A stretch of DNA of 64,000 nucleotides from NCBI GenBank assembly GCA_018242725.1, contig JAFEBI010000011.1, positions 1 through 64,000 of the forward strand, in the 5' to 3' direction. The DNA is from Nitrospira sp. (GTDB lineage: Bacteria; Nitrospirota; Nitrospiria; Nitrospirales; Nitrospiraceae). The notes under the pieces were generated by a model, which was given only the letters and a program-made list of their open reading frames with translations, did not search any database and was not told the DNA's origin. Shown one piece after another: positions 46,201 to 53,230 of this stretch (its first letter is position 1; each line of letters begins with the position of its first letter). The position numbers and the translations under genes are program-made.

Positions 46201-46282
46201 CAGCCTGACAGAGCGTTTCCAACGTCGGAATGCCCGACATGGGCGAATAGGATGAATGCGTATGCAGATGAACGAAGGGCAT
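43250..46282 (-). CDS. dnaE2: Error-prone DNA polymerase III alpha subunit DnaE2 (ImuC)
   Basis: 1010-residue C-family polymerase used in SOS mutagenesis. The N-terminal PHP domain begins VHLHTHSSYSPMSGIPTLE. The catalytic palm has PPDIDIDFPWDERP (Asp residues near 350), and conserved polymerase blocks such as CGRGSAAASIVSYCLG and KPHSASYAQVSFKSAYL follow. An OB-fold region lies in the last 130 residues. It is shorter than replicative DnaE and lacks the long tail. It starts immediately after the ImuB stop, with no gap, so the polymerase pair is made together. Confidence 0.95.
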   Translation of the reverse strand: MPFVHLHTHSSYSPMSGIPTLETLCQAARKQGAEYLGLTDTNGLYGAIHFLGVAREGGLKPILGAELVHGPHRAVLLAKTPSGYGNLCRILSARHCDESFNFIKTVAQHRAGLVILSDAQRALSEWQKDSKDDLYVELTTGPALAEAVAFSRAHKLPPVATTRAHFLMPSDYQVHRLLRAIAENTTLSRLKAEQCCASSQWLMPETQIARAFPHVPEALLNTQRIAHSCHTGWDFKQTIFPSFRQLSSSSAFEALRGKTYEGACWRYGTLSAPVTERIEMELTVIREKGYADYFLVVDEIVRQAPRTCGRGSAAASIVSYCLGITHVDPIKHHLMFERFLNPGRHDPPDIDIDFPWDERPAILEWVFKHYGHQQAAMVANQNTLATRAALRELAKVHGLPAGEIKKALNLLHRRADFVEVHSDINVKSWAREVCSALRLRSPWPDILYWSVQLEGHFRNLGLHPGGVVLVPDEIRRYVPVEISASGLPVIQWEKDQTEDAGLVKIDLLGNRSLAVIRDALAAITRNTGQIIDYATWDPLSDPKTNELIRLGETMGCFYVESPATRLLLKKLWAGMPTDRRAAADVFEYLVVVSSLIRPAANTFTEEFVRRAHGKRYTSPHPLLDEALAETHGIMVYQEDVMKVSVALGGFSVQDGDQLRKVLSKKHKARQLRDYCRQFYEGALARGVELPVIDAIWAMIMSFAGYSFCKPHSASYAQVSFKSAYLRAHYPAEFIAAVVSNQGGYYSAFAYLSEGRRMGLTILPPDINESSWVYSGSSNTVRVGFMQIKGLQQEMVKQLVAERETNGPYKSLSDFLTRVRPDVAQAKLLIKAGCLDSIAGELTRPALLWRLLASQASTPPSYVPIPEAYSFQKSLAHELTLFGFPLQCHPLDVFHEAYKDTRYVLAKDLALYIGKEVTLIGWLLTEKIVSTKKGDPMEFMTLEDQTGMYDATVFPQTYRQYCHLLAPNQGYILTGLVEEQFSAVTVTVRTLRLLNSAEIQAPSEALEEMNA

Positions 46283-47461
46283 CTAAGATCGTCCGTAGCG
46301 TATGGCCTGTTCACCGAACCGTGCCTTGAGGGTGTCGAGAGCAACGGCGAGCTTTTGAGCTCGCTCGCGTTGCCGATGATCCGGTGTCTGCTCCTCAAAA
46401 AGTAGTCTTTGCTCAGCGTAGGCCGTCAGGCCAGACATGCTGATCGTGAGCGCCCTGAGCCGGATGCGACGCCGCATACATTTATGGAAGAGAGACACGG
46501 CTATCGGTGAGAGGTCACACTCCCAGCACGTCTCCGGCTGAACCCGCTCATGCTTGGTCACCCCGATTTGATCGCTGTACCGGATGCTGAGTGTCAGGCG
46601 TCCACAGACCCGGCGCTCAGTGCGTAAGCTCCGGCAGAGCCGCTGCAAGGCATCGAGGCTTCGCCCGATCAATACCGGATCATCGATTTCATCCGGCTCG
46701 AAAAGAACCGTTTCTTCCAACGTTGGCTGAACCGTCGGCGGCAGTACCGGTACAGTGTCGATACCTTGCGCCCAGCGGGAAAGTGACCCTGCGTAATCCC
46801 CGAATGCCACTTCCAGGGCGTCGAGCGGGCTTCCTGCCACGTCGCCTAACGTGCAGAGGTTGAGATCATCCAGAAGGTGGAGCACTTTCCGCATGCAGGG
46901 CCGCTGGAGGCCTGGCAGCGTGCCGACCGGGAGCGGCGACATGAAGACATCTTCTGATCCCGGTCTGACATCGTAGAGTTCCGAGGGCTCGATCAGTGTC
47001 GCTGCTGTTTGGGCAACGAGCTTGTTGCTTCCAACTCCAGCCACGCCATCTAAGCGATACTGTTCAAGCACTTCCTCTTGCACCTTGGCCGCGACATCCT
47101 GGGCTGGTCCAAAGAGGCGTCCCGTTCCGGTCACATCCATGAGAAAGGAACCTGGCTGGGACAACTCCCATACGGGGGCATACCGAGCAACGACCCGCAG
47201 AAGCTTTTCGTCCGCAGTACGTACCCGAGTGGGGTTCGGGGCCAGCACCTGGAGCGACGGACAGATGCGCCGGGCATGGTCCACCGACATACCGACAGCA
47301 AGGCCATCCCGTGCGGCATCAGACGACACTTCACGAATAAGGGCACGAGCCGTGTTTAATGGGGCAATGGCTACGGGCCGGCTTCTGAGGCGGGGCTCAT
47401 GGAGTTGCGCAAGAGCGACCTCAACAGCCGGGATCGCAAAACAGACAATCTGGCGGTCCAT
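46283..47461 (-). CDS. imuB: ImuB-like Y-family polymerase homologue
   Basis: 392 residues. The Y-family fold is clear (LFGPAQDVAAKVQEEV, VGSNKLVAQTAATL, LPGLQRPCMRKVLHLLDD), but metal-binding acids are missing. The N-terminal segment reads CFAIPAVEVALAQL where polymerases have Asp, and the SIDE-type motif is replaced by QPGSFLMDVTG. This is the pattern of ImuB, an inactive adaptor that recruits DnaE2 to the beta clamp. It lies 20 bases after the LexA-like gene and abuts dnaE2. No imuA (RecA-like) gene is present. Confidence 0.9.
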   Translation of the reverse strand: MDRQIVCFAIPAVEVALAQLHEPRLRSRPVAIAPLNTARALIREVSSDAARDGLAVGMSVDHARRICPSLQVLAPNPTRVRTADEKLLRVVARYAPVWELSQPGSFLMDVTGTGRLFGPAQDVAAKVQEEVLEQYRLDGVAGVGSNKLVAQTAATLIEPSELYDVRPGSEDVFMSPLPVGTLPGLQRPCMRKVLHLLDDLNLCTLGDVAGSPLDALEVAFGDYAGSLSRWAQGIDTVPVLPPTVQPTLEETVLFEPDEIDDPVLIGRSLDALQRLCRSLRTERRVCGRLTLSIRYSDQIGVTKHERVQPETCWECDLSPIAVSLFHKCMRRRIRLRALTISMSGLTAYAEQRLLFEEQTPDHRQRERAQKLAVALDTLKARFGEQAIRYGRS

Positions 47462-47481
47462 GAGACTGACTCACTCTCGTC

Positions 47482-48015
47482 TCACTTCCGAAGGTGCCGG
47501 ATGACACCGACGACGATCCCCTCGATATGGAAGGCGTCCGTGGGCTGGACGACAATCGGCTGCATGGTTTCATTGGCCGGATGGAGTTCCACGGTTCCGG
47601 CTTTCCGCCGGTAGGTCTTGATGGTCGCTTCGCCATTGACCAGGGCAATCACGGTCTGCCCGTTCCGGGCGGTCGCCTGCTTTTGCACCACGACGACATC
47701 TCCCGGCAGAATGCCTTCGTCCCGCATCGAGTTTCCATTCACGCGCAAGGCGAAGGTATCGCCCCGACCAATCATGCTCTTGGGAACTTCAACACGTTCG
47801 GTTTGCGGGAATGGTTCGATAGGTGCACCAGCGGCCACCACCCCCGACAACTCCACATGGACGGTCGCCAAGGATTGCATGACCACTTCGATCAAGCCAG
47901 GAATCTTACAGCGGCGTCCATCCTCAGAGGTAATGATCCCCCGGCGCGTTGTCTTAAGTGTGCTGGAAAGTTTGTGTTGGGTAAGGTAACGAAGTTCTCT
48001 GGTCTGGATGCGCAT
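47482..48015 (-). CDS. LexA/UmuD-like S24 repressor
   Basis: 177 residues. The self-cleavage site is Ala-Gly in SGVVAAGAPIEP (62-63), and the Ser96/Lys133 dyad lies in VNGNSMRDEGILPGD and GEATIKTYRRKAG, so RecA-stimulated cleavage is likely. The N-terminal ~55 residues do not show a convincing LexA winged helix, so the DNA-binding domain is diverged or truncated. It is the first gene of the mutagenesis operon, expected to repress it until DNA damage. ATG 48015 directly follows a palindrome; a seven-codon extension to 48036 is unlikely. Confidence 0.85.
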   Translation of the reverse strand: MRIQTRELRYLTQHKLSSTLKTTRRGIITSEDGRRCKIPGLIEVVMQSLATVHVELSGVVAAGAPIEPFPQTERVEVPKSMIGRGDTFALRVNGNSMRDEGILPGDVVVVQKQATARNGQTVIALVNGEATIKTYRRKAGTVELHPANETMQPIVVQPTDAFHIEGIVVGVIRHLRK

Positions 48016-48017
48016 GG

Positions 48018-48054
48018 GTAACCAATGGTTACACACCTATCAAAGACCTGTCAA
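48018..48054 (-). promoter_or_regulatory. SOS operon promoter and operator
   Basis: On the minus strand TTGACA (48054-48049) is a perfect -35. A 17-base spacer leads to TAACCA as a weak -10 (about 48031-48026). The -10 lies in a 15-base palindrome, GTAACC-N3-GGTTAC (48018-48032), ending two bases before the ATG. The expected start point is about three bases before ATG 48015, making a nearly leaderless message. Overlap of palindrome and -10 suggests autorepression by the S24 protein. Confidence 0.6.
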
Positions 48055-48382
48055 GGAATGTTTGGCCTATGCACCACTGGCAACGGTACATGCCGAATTG
48101 CTCAACGGGGCATTACACATCCTGCCAACAAGAAATGGGAACAAGGGCTAAAGACTATCCTCGTCAATCTGACATACATCAGCTGTTCGCAATTATGCGC
48201 AAAGGCGAACCAGTGATCTCCGTTATGATGCATTCGCAGAGCCAAAGGCTGTTGCCATTTCTGGATCACTAACGCCCTTGAACCCCTGGTTCACCACTAC
48301 TATTTCATATCGCGTTCTTAATTTTCGAAGCCGTCTTTTGATATTGGCCAAAGCACGCGGGTCCCAAATCGTGTCTGTCTTC
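48055..48382. other. Region between SOS operon and ardC, left part
   Basis: No intact gene. On the minus strand TDTIWDPRALANIKRRLRK followed by RYEIVVVNQGFKGVSDPE looks protein-like but has no start, and it is joined in one frame to a damaged copy of another gene (48383-48480). It is probably a chimeric remnant. Confidence 0.35.
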
Positions 48383-48480
48383 GATGTCTGATCTCGGGAA
48401 AGACAATCTCCACGCCGAAAACGGTAGACAACGTCGGCCCGAAGCCGGACGTTCATCACCGGGTTGCCCGGTGCTACGCG
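48383..48480 (-). repeat. Degenerate copy of a gene 3' segment
   Basis: About 98 bases closely match 49833-49931, the C-terminal coding part of the gene at 49759-50391. The copy has a one-base deletion (GAAGCC against GAAAGCC), so the frame is broken after PGNPVMNVRL. It lies 1.45 kb from the intact copy, on the other side of ardC. Confidence 0.75.
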
Positions 48481-48708
48481 ACCACAACCCTGCCGCCTAG
48501 CACTCGTCATTTTTTATCATATCCCGTAACTGGCCGGCTGTCAGGTGTTCATGCGCGGCGGGCCGGGCGGGCTTTATCAGCCTTCGGTCCCGCACAGGCC
48601 GCGCCAGACCCAAAAGCGGCTCTGTCACGGTTGACCCTGTGCAACCCGCCCCGACGGCACGCCCGCCGCCCCGCACGCGCCGTCCTCCTTTTCTCCTGCC
48701 GGGTTGAG
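48481..48708. other. GC-rich leader before ardC
   Basis: No supported gene. A GC-rich, Pro/Arg-coding-in-all-frames stretch, comparable with the stretch before the other leader hairpin (17211-17663). It likely holds the ardC promoter. Confidence 0.35.
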
Positions 48709-48738
48709 TTGGCTCTCCACCCCTCGTGAGAGAGCCAA
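48709..48738 (+). promoter_or_regulatory. Conserved ICE leader hairpin, copy 2
   Basis: Perfect 9-bp arms, TTGGCTCTC (48709-48717) and GAGAGCCAA (48730-48738), with a loop containing CACCCCTCGTGA. It is followed by CATCAACAT, AAAAGGAGG and the ardC ATG at 48764. Loop and spacer resemble the hairpin at 17664-17696, while the stem bases differ but still pair. Confidence 0.6.
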
Positions 48739-48763
48739 CATCAACATCGAAAAGGAGGACATC

Positions 48764-49690
48764 ATGAGCGCCAGCACCGGCAAACATCACAACGAAGGAA
48801 ACACGCGGCAGGACCTCTATACCCGCGTCACAGACCGGATCGTGGCCGATCTTGAACGAGGCGTACGGCCCTGGACGAAACCGTGGAGCGCCGAACACGC
48901 GGCGGAAAAAATCACCCGTCCTCTGCGTCACAACGGCGCGCCCTATTCCGGCATCAATATCCTGATGCTCTGGAGCGCAGCCATCGCCGGAGGCTTTGCG
49001 GCCTCCATCTGGATGACATTCAAGCAAGCCTTAGAGCTGAACGCGCATGTCCGCAAGGGCGAGAAGGGCTCCCTCGTCGTGTATGCGAATTCCATCACGC
49101 GCAAGGAAACCGATGATGAAACCGGCGAGGAAATCGATCGCGAAATCCACTTCATGAAAGGCTACACGGTCTTTAACGTCGAGCAGATCGAGGGCCTGCC
49201 CGCCCATTACTATGCCAAGCCGGAACCGCGCTTTTCACCCATACAACGCATCGAGCACGCGGAAACCTTTTTCGGCACGCTTCAGGCCGACATCCGGCAC
49301 GGTGGGACGCGGGCCTATTACGCGCAGGAGCCCGATTACATCCAGATGCCACCGTTTGGAGCATTCGCCGACGCCGGCAGTTACTACGCGACCCTTGCTC
49401 ATGAATCAACGCACTGGACGATGCACCCCTCGCGCCTGGCCCGTGAATTCGGGCGCAAAAAATGGGGCGACGAAGGCTATGCTGAGGAAGAACTCGTCGC
49501 CGAACTGGGCGCGGCCTTCCTGTGTGCCGATCTCGAACTGTCCATGACGCCTCGCGAGGATCACGCGTCATATATCGCGCACTGGCTCACCGTCCTGAAG
49601 AACGACAAGCGCGTGATCTTCCGCGCCGCAGCCCACGCGCAACGAGCCGTCGACTTCCTGCATCGGAGGCAGCAACCGGTGCAGCGGTAG
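48764..49690 (+). CDS. ardC: ArdC-type antirestriction protein
   Basis: 308 residues. The N-terminal ssDNA-binding domain reads DLYTRVTDRIVADLERGVRP, then NILMLWSAAI, and KGEKGSLVVYANSITRKETD. The C-terminal metallopeptidase-like domain has LAHESTHWTMHPSRL with HExxH at 213-217 and the glutamate helix EELVAELGAAFLCADL. ArdC proteins protect incoming single-stranded conjugative DNA from host restriction during establishment. ATG 48764 follows AAAAGGAGG and the conserved leader hairpin. It is transcribed opposite to the SOS operon. Confidence 0.9.
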   Translation: MSASTGKHHNEGNTRQDLYTRVTDRIVADLERGVRPWTKPWSAEHAAEKITRPLRHNGAPYSGINILMLWSAAIAGGFAASIWMTFKQALELNAHVRKGEKGSLVVYANSITRKETDDETGEEIDREIHFMKGYTVFNVEQIEGLPAHYYAKPEPRFSPIQRIEHAETFFGTLQADIRHGGTRAYYAQEPDYIQMPPFGAFADAGSYYATLAHESTHWTMHPSRLAREFGRKKWGDEGYAEEELVAELGAAFLCADLELSMTPREDHASYIAHWLTVLKNDKRVIFRAAAHAQRAVDFLHRRQQPVQR

Positions 49691-49758
49691 GCCGAATGAC
49701 CTTCCCAAAAGCGTAGCCCGCCTAGGACACTACTTTCGCGTGTCTTTCCAAACCTGAC

Positions 49759-50391
49759 TCACACACCGGCCAAGGCGACGATCTTCATGACATCCGTCTC
49801 GGTGTGCGCACAGCACGGACAATAGATCGCCCGCTGTCTGATCTCGGGAAAGACGATCTCCACGCCGAGAATCCGTAGACAACGTCGGACCGAAAGCCGC
49901 ACGTTCATCACCGGCTTGCCCGGCGCTAAGCGCTTCGGCGATAACCATTCATAGGCATGGGGTAGAAGATCGCCGATCGTGTTAACTCCACGCTGTTTCA
50001 AATCCTGATATGCACGGGCGCTGAGGAGCAGGCTCGCGATGGGTTGCGACGCAAAGCGCCGCACCGCGTCAGGAGGGATGCGTCGTCCCGTCCTCCGGTC
50101 CAGCATCCGCTGCGTCATGAAGCAATAGGTCGCGTCGAGGACGATGCAGGTCCGTCCATCGAGAGCGGCGAAGATGTGTTCAATCAGACTCTCGTCACAG
50201 CGACGCTGTTCCCGGATCGAGTGACCCAGACGTGCCGCTCGTTCGGTGATGGACACACCTTGGCGTGCACGGTCCCATTCGGCCTGTGCCCAGGGACTGA
50301 GCCTCGAGCGGACCGCGTCGAGGGCCGTGCGTTTGGTCGGATGGTTTACAACAATGTCCATCGTGAGTGTCGCCAACCGATCTTTCTGCAT
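49759..50391 (-). CDS. Hypothetical protein with alpha-CTD-like region and CxxC
   Basis: 210 residues of unknown function. Residues ~130-180 read YQDLKQRGVNTIGDLLPHAY, then VRRCLRILGVEIV, similar in spacing to the helix-hairpin-helix of the RNA polymerase alpha C-terminal domain (LKRxGINTIGDL then LxxLGLxL). The last 30 residues contain a CPCC motif that could bind zinc. The N-terminal half is helical and charged with FAALDGRTCIVLDATYCFM. It may be a DNA-binding ICE regulator. A damaged copy of its 3' end lies at 48383-48480. Confidence 0.6.
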   Translation of the reverse strand: MQKDRLATLTMDIVVNHPTKRTALDAVRSRLSPWAQAEWDRARQGVSITERAARLGHSIREQRRCDESLIEHIFAALDGRTCIVLDATYCFMTQRMLDRRTGRRIPPDAVRRFASQPIASLLLSARAYQDLKQRGVNTIGDLLPHAYEWLSPKRLAPGKPVMNVRLSVRRCLRILGVEIVFPEIRQRAIYCPCCAHTETDVMKIVALAGV

Positions 50392-50812
50392 AATGCTGCA
50401 TCCTTCCTTTCTTCCGATAGGTGTTGACTCGCGAATCCTCGCGCCGCCGGGGGCCCTCTGCTCCGTGTCGTTGCCCAGAACAGGATACGTAGAAGGCGCG
50501 TGGCGCCGCGGTTGTTATGAGGAAGGACAGGTTTTGAGACCATTCCCTTGAGGTAGGAAGGCGTTGTACGCAAGAGGGAAGAGCTTAAGTATGTAAATAC
50601 AATGCAGTATATATAATTTATTAATTATCAGTAGTGAAATGATTGTTATTACGTTGGCGTACAAAAGCGGGTATCTTGCGAGAGAAGTTTGAGCTTTGCG
50701 AGGACTACTCCGTGGCACCGCGTCCGGAGGCGCCGTGCCCACATGGAACCGTCGGTCGGCCTTGTGGCGCGGCGACCATGCCAACGCTCCAGTTAGACAT
50801 GCTTCGGTGGGC
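50392..50812. other. Gene-free region between ICE modules
   Basis: About 420 bases without a supported gene. It includes a strongly AT-rich stretch (50590-50650) and the dispersed hairpin at 50714-50739. It may contain the promoter for the leftward gene at 49759-50391, or a replication or transfer control site. Confidence 0.4.
50714..50739. repeat. Dispersed hairpin repeat, copy 2
   Basis: The same 26-base inverted repeat as 15659-15684, with the wobble/Watson-Crick exchange in the inner stem. The flanking sequence shows only weak further similarity. It lies just beyond the trbM 3' end. Confidence 0.6.
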
Positions 50813-51091
50813 TTATTTCTTTGGGCAAAGCTGCAAAAAGTTTCGCCGCTTCACCAAGGTCTGGAACGGGCTTGTTCCCTGGATCAAGTAGTACTTCATC
50901 AATGCGGGTTGGCATTCTTTCGGCGCCTGCGCGCCTGCCGATAAACACAGGAGACATTCACAGGCCAGCCTGCTGTCGCCTTCCAAGAAGGACGATTTGG
51001 GCACCGTTTGCGCCGGCGCATCATGGGTCATGACGAGGAGGCCCATTCCCACAAGGACCACAAACCATTCGCGTCTCATCCACCAATTCAT
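50813..51091 (-). CDS. trbM: TrbM-like conjugal transfer protein
   Basis: 92 residues with a signal peptide (cleavage near APAQ, residue 28). The mature part SRLACECLLCLSAGAQAPKE, then CQPALMKYYLI and a final LQLCPKK, is the compact cysteine pattern of TrbM, a small periplasmic protein of conjugation modules. Ribosome site GGAGGTGAG precedes ATG 51091. It ends the leftward run of transfer genes. Its exact role in transfer is not settled. Confidence 0.8.
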   Translation of the reverse strand: MNWWMRREWFVVLVGMGLLVMTHDAPAQTVPKSSFLEGDSRLACECLLCLSAGAQAPKECQPALMKYYLIQGTSPFQTLVKRRNFLQLCPKK

Positions 51092-51136
51092 GGACTCACC
51101 TCCGTAGATCCGGGGTCATGTTCTCGACGACAGGAG

Positions 51137-52237
51137 TCACCGGCCATCTCGTGTCCGCTCCAAGGTGGGGCTCCGTGTGACATTCGGCGTGCGATCCGTC
51201 CGTGCGGCTGTGTGATCGAAGCGAGGCACGACCGGTTCCTGTGTACCGACACGCACCGTCTCTTTCAGTTGATGCTGTTCATGGACCCCGAGGGAGTCCA
51301 GCTTGAGGACCTCCCAGCGATTGCGAGTCGCTGGTTGTGATGCCGCGCCGATTGATGCGCCAGTCTCATCCCGCAGCGGGACCGTGACGGTCACGCGCTC
51401 GTGCGCCTCTTGCACAAGCGCCACCGCATCACCCCGCTGCACCTTCTTCTGTTCGAACGCGCGGCCCAGGTCGACGCCCCAGATCTCTCGCTCACCATGG
51501 TCTGTCGCCACCTTCACAAAAAAACTCTTGGCATTCTGGACATCGTGGTCGTAATGGTCCATGCCATGGTCGATAACGGTGCCCACCACAATTCGTTCGC
51601 CCTGCAAGCGCGCCTTCGCCTCCTCGATGGCCGCAGCAATCATGGTGGGGGAATCCCCCCGCGTCTTCAGAATAGCTTCGAGTGCGGCCACCGCGACCTG
51701 TTGGCTGGAACTTAAGGGCTGATCTGGAGTTCTGACATGATCATCGGACGTCCGATCTTGTGAAGCCTGACGATTGACAGGCTGCTGTGTCTTGCCACGA
51801 ACCGGGCGGTGATCCCTCCGGTCTTCCGCGCGCGCCAAGTCGATCCCACGCGGGGTATAACCCTCCACATCGAGTCCGGCAATCGTCGCTTGCACCCACG
51901 CTTCCGTTTTAAATTCGGTGGTGCCATTCACCCGCACGGTGGTCCAGCCCTTGGTTTTGGCCCGGAGCACCATCCCCTGAATGACGGTTGGGTCGTCATG
52001 TTCCGTGACGAGGCGCCTTCCGTGATCCGTAAACGCGAGCTTCGTCGGCTCGCCGGGCGCCGTGCGGTAATAAAATTGCTCTCCGGCTTCGATGAACCGC
52101 TTCCGCAAGGATTCGGCCGCGTCACGACGCTGATTCAGTCGCGGTTGTTCGGCATGTTCGTCCTGAGTTCCTTCCGCAGGCCTCGGCTCGTCGGGCCGCT
52201 TGGTCTCTTGCGCTTCGTTCACACCGATTTCGTTCAT
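51137..52237 (-). CDS. LPD7-domain conjugation-associated protein
   Basis: 366 residues. Residues ~45-135 match the LPD7 domain found at the end of relaxases and in ICE polyvalent proteins: LRKRFIEAGEQFYYRTAPGE, KLAFTDHGRRLVTEHDDPTV, KGWTTVRVNGTTEFKTEAWV. A central disordered stretch leads to GTVIDHGMDHYDHDVQNAKS and FFVKVATDHGEREIWGVDL, a C-terminal part also found fused to TraI-type relaxases. Because the ICE relaxase (24785-25768) is short, this may be a detached relaxase C-terminus acting in DNA transfer. It lies in a run with the OmpA-like gene upstream. Confidence 0.72.
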   Translation of the reverse strand: MNEIGVNEAQETKRPDEPRPAEGTQDEHAEQPRLNQRRDAAESLRKRFIEAGEQFYYRTAPGEPTKLAFTDHGRRLVTEHDDPTVIQGMVLRAKTKGWTTVRVNGTTEFKTEAWVQATIAGLDVEGYTPRGIDLARAEDRRDHRPVRGKTQQPVNRQASQDRTSDDHVRTPDQPLSSSQQVAVAALEAILKTRGDSPTMIAAAIEEAKARLQGERIVVGTVIDHGMDHYDHDVQNAKSFFVKVATDHGEREIWGVDLGRAFEQKKVQRGDAVALVQEAHERVTVTVPLRDETGASIGAASQPATRNRWEVLKLDSLGVHEQHQLKETVRVGTQEPVVPRFDHTAARTDRTPNVTRSPTLERTRDGR

Positions 52238-52255
52238 CGTTTCCCTTCCTCTCTC

Positions 52256-53230
52256 CTATCCGTACCACTGCGGCCAGACGGAGGCTGGATTGTGCTCCTT
52301 GACTTCAATCTCCACCCGTCGATTCTTCGCCCGACCTTTCTTCGTCGCATTGTCGGCCACATGTTCCCCGATCGGGACGACGGTGATCTGGATGTGGTTT
52401 GGGACATACCCCTGCGCGATGAGATAGGCCCGGGCCTTGTACGCCCGCTGCTTGGCGATCTCACGTTCGATCCACCGATCCTTGTCGCCGTCCGTATAGC
52501 CACGCACGTGTAAGCACGGCCCATGCCTCATGATCTGTTTCAGGTGGGATTGTAGAGGCTTGCTGGGAAGAAACTCAGACCGTCCTGTCCGTTCCGACAC
52601 ACGGAAGATGATACTGTGGCGATGCAATTCGACCTGTTCCCGTTCACTCAACTCGATGACGCGCGGACGCCACGAGTCGGTCTGCTCGTCGAGAAGCGGA
52701 GGTGGAGGGAAGGAGGATGGCGTTGCTGACGGTCTGATGCTGCAGGCCGGCCCTACAGATGTCGATCGCTCTTCCTCGCTCTGCGCCGACTCGGTCCGCG
52801 ACAGCCCCTGATCGGACGCAGCCAGAGAGGCACCATTTTCACGGGGTAGGGGAGTGATCGTCAGTGGACCTTTTGATCCTGGTGAAAGGGAATTGAACGT
52901 GAGTGCCGCCGCCGTGATCGTGCGACCAGACCGGGTTTTGCCCTTGGCGAGTTCTTGCTGTTGAAGTTGCAGGAGCGTCAGCGCGGTACTCAACTCATGG
53001 ACTTGTTGTGTGAGGCTGTCCACCTGCCTCGTGAGGAGGCTCCGCTCCTGTTTCTCACGCTGGTCGCTCTTCACCCGTTCCCGGTACTGCTGGATCAGCT
53101 CGTCGCTGTTGATGGGCACGCGAGCCGCACCGGATGGCACCACTGGCTTCTGCACACAAGCCAGCGTGGCGGTGCAGGCGATGAGAATTGCAACACTTTG
53201 CCATGCCTGTCCTTTGATGCATATCATCAT
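52256..53230 (-). CDS. OmpA-like lipoprotein in the T4SS operon
   Basis: 324 residues. The N-terminal lipobox is in IACTATLACVQKP. A coiled coil (about 45-95, DQREKQERSLLTRQVDSLTQ) and a long linker follow, then a C-terminal OmpA/MotB peptidoglycan-binding domain: LHVRGYTDGDKDRWIEREIA, KQRAYKARAYLIAQGYVP and NRRVEIEVKE. It is positioned to tie the secretion channel to the cell wall, possibly replacing VirB7. It overlaps the virD4 stop by four bases, so it belongs to that operon. Confidence 0.82.
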   Translation of the reverse strand: MMICIKGQAWQSVAILIACTATLACVQKPVVPSGAARVPINSDELIQQYRERVKSDQREKQERSLLTRQVDSLTQQVHELSTALTLLQLQQQELAKGKTRSGRTITAAALTFNSLSPGSKGPLTITPLPRENGASLAASDQGLSRTESAQSEEERSTSVGPACSIRPSATPSSFPPPPLLDEQTDSWRPRVIELSEREQVELHRHSIIFRVSERTGRSEFLPSKPLQSHLKQIMRHGPCLHVRGYTDGDKDRWIEREIAKQRAYKARAYLIAQGYVPNHIQITVVPIGEHVADNATKKGRAKNRRVEIEVKEHNPASVWPQWYG

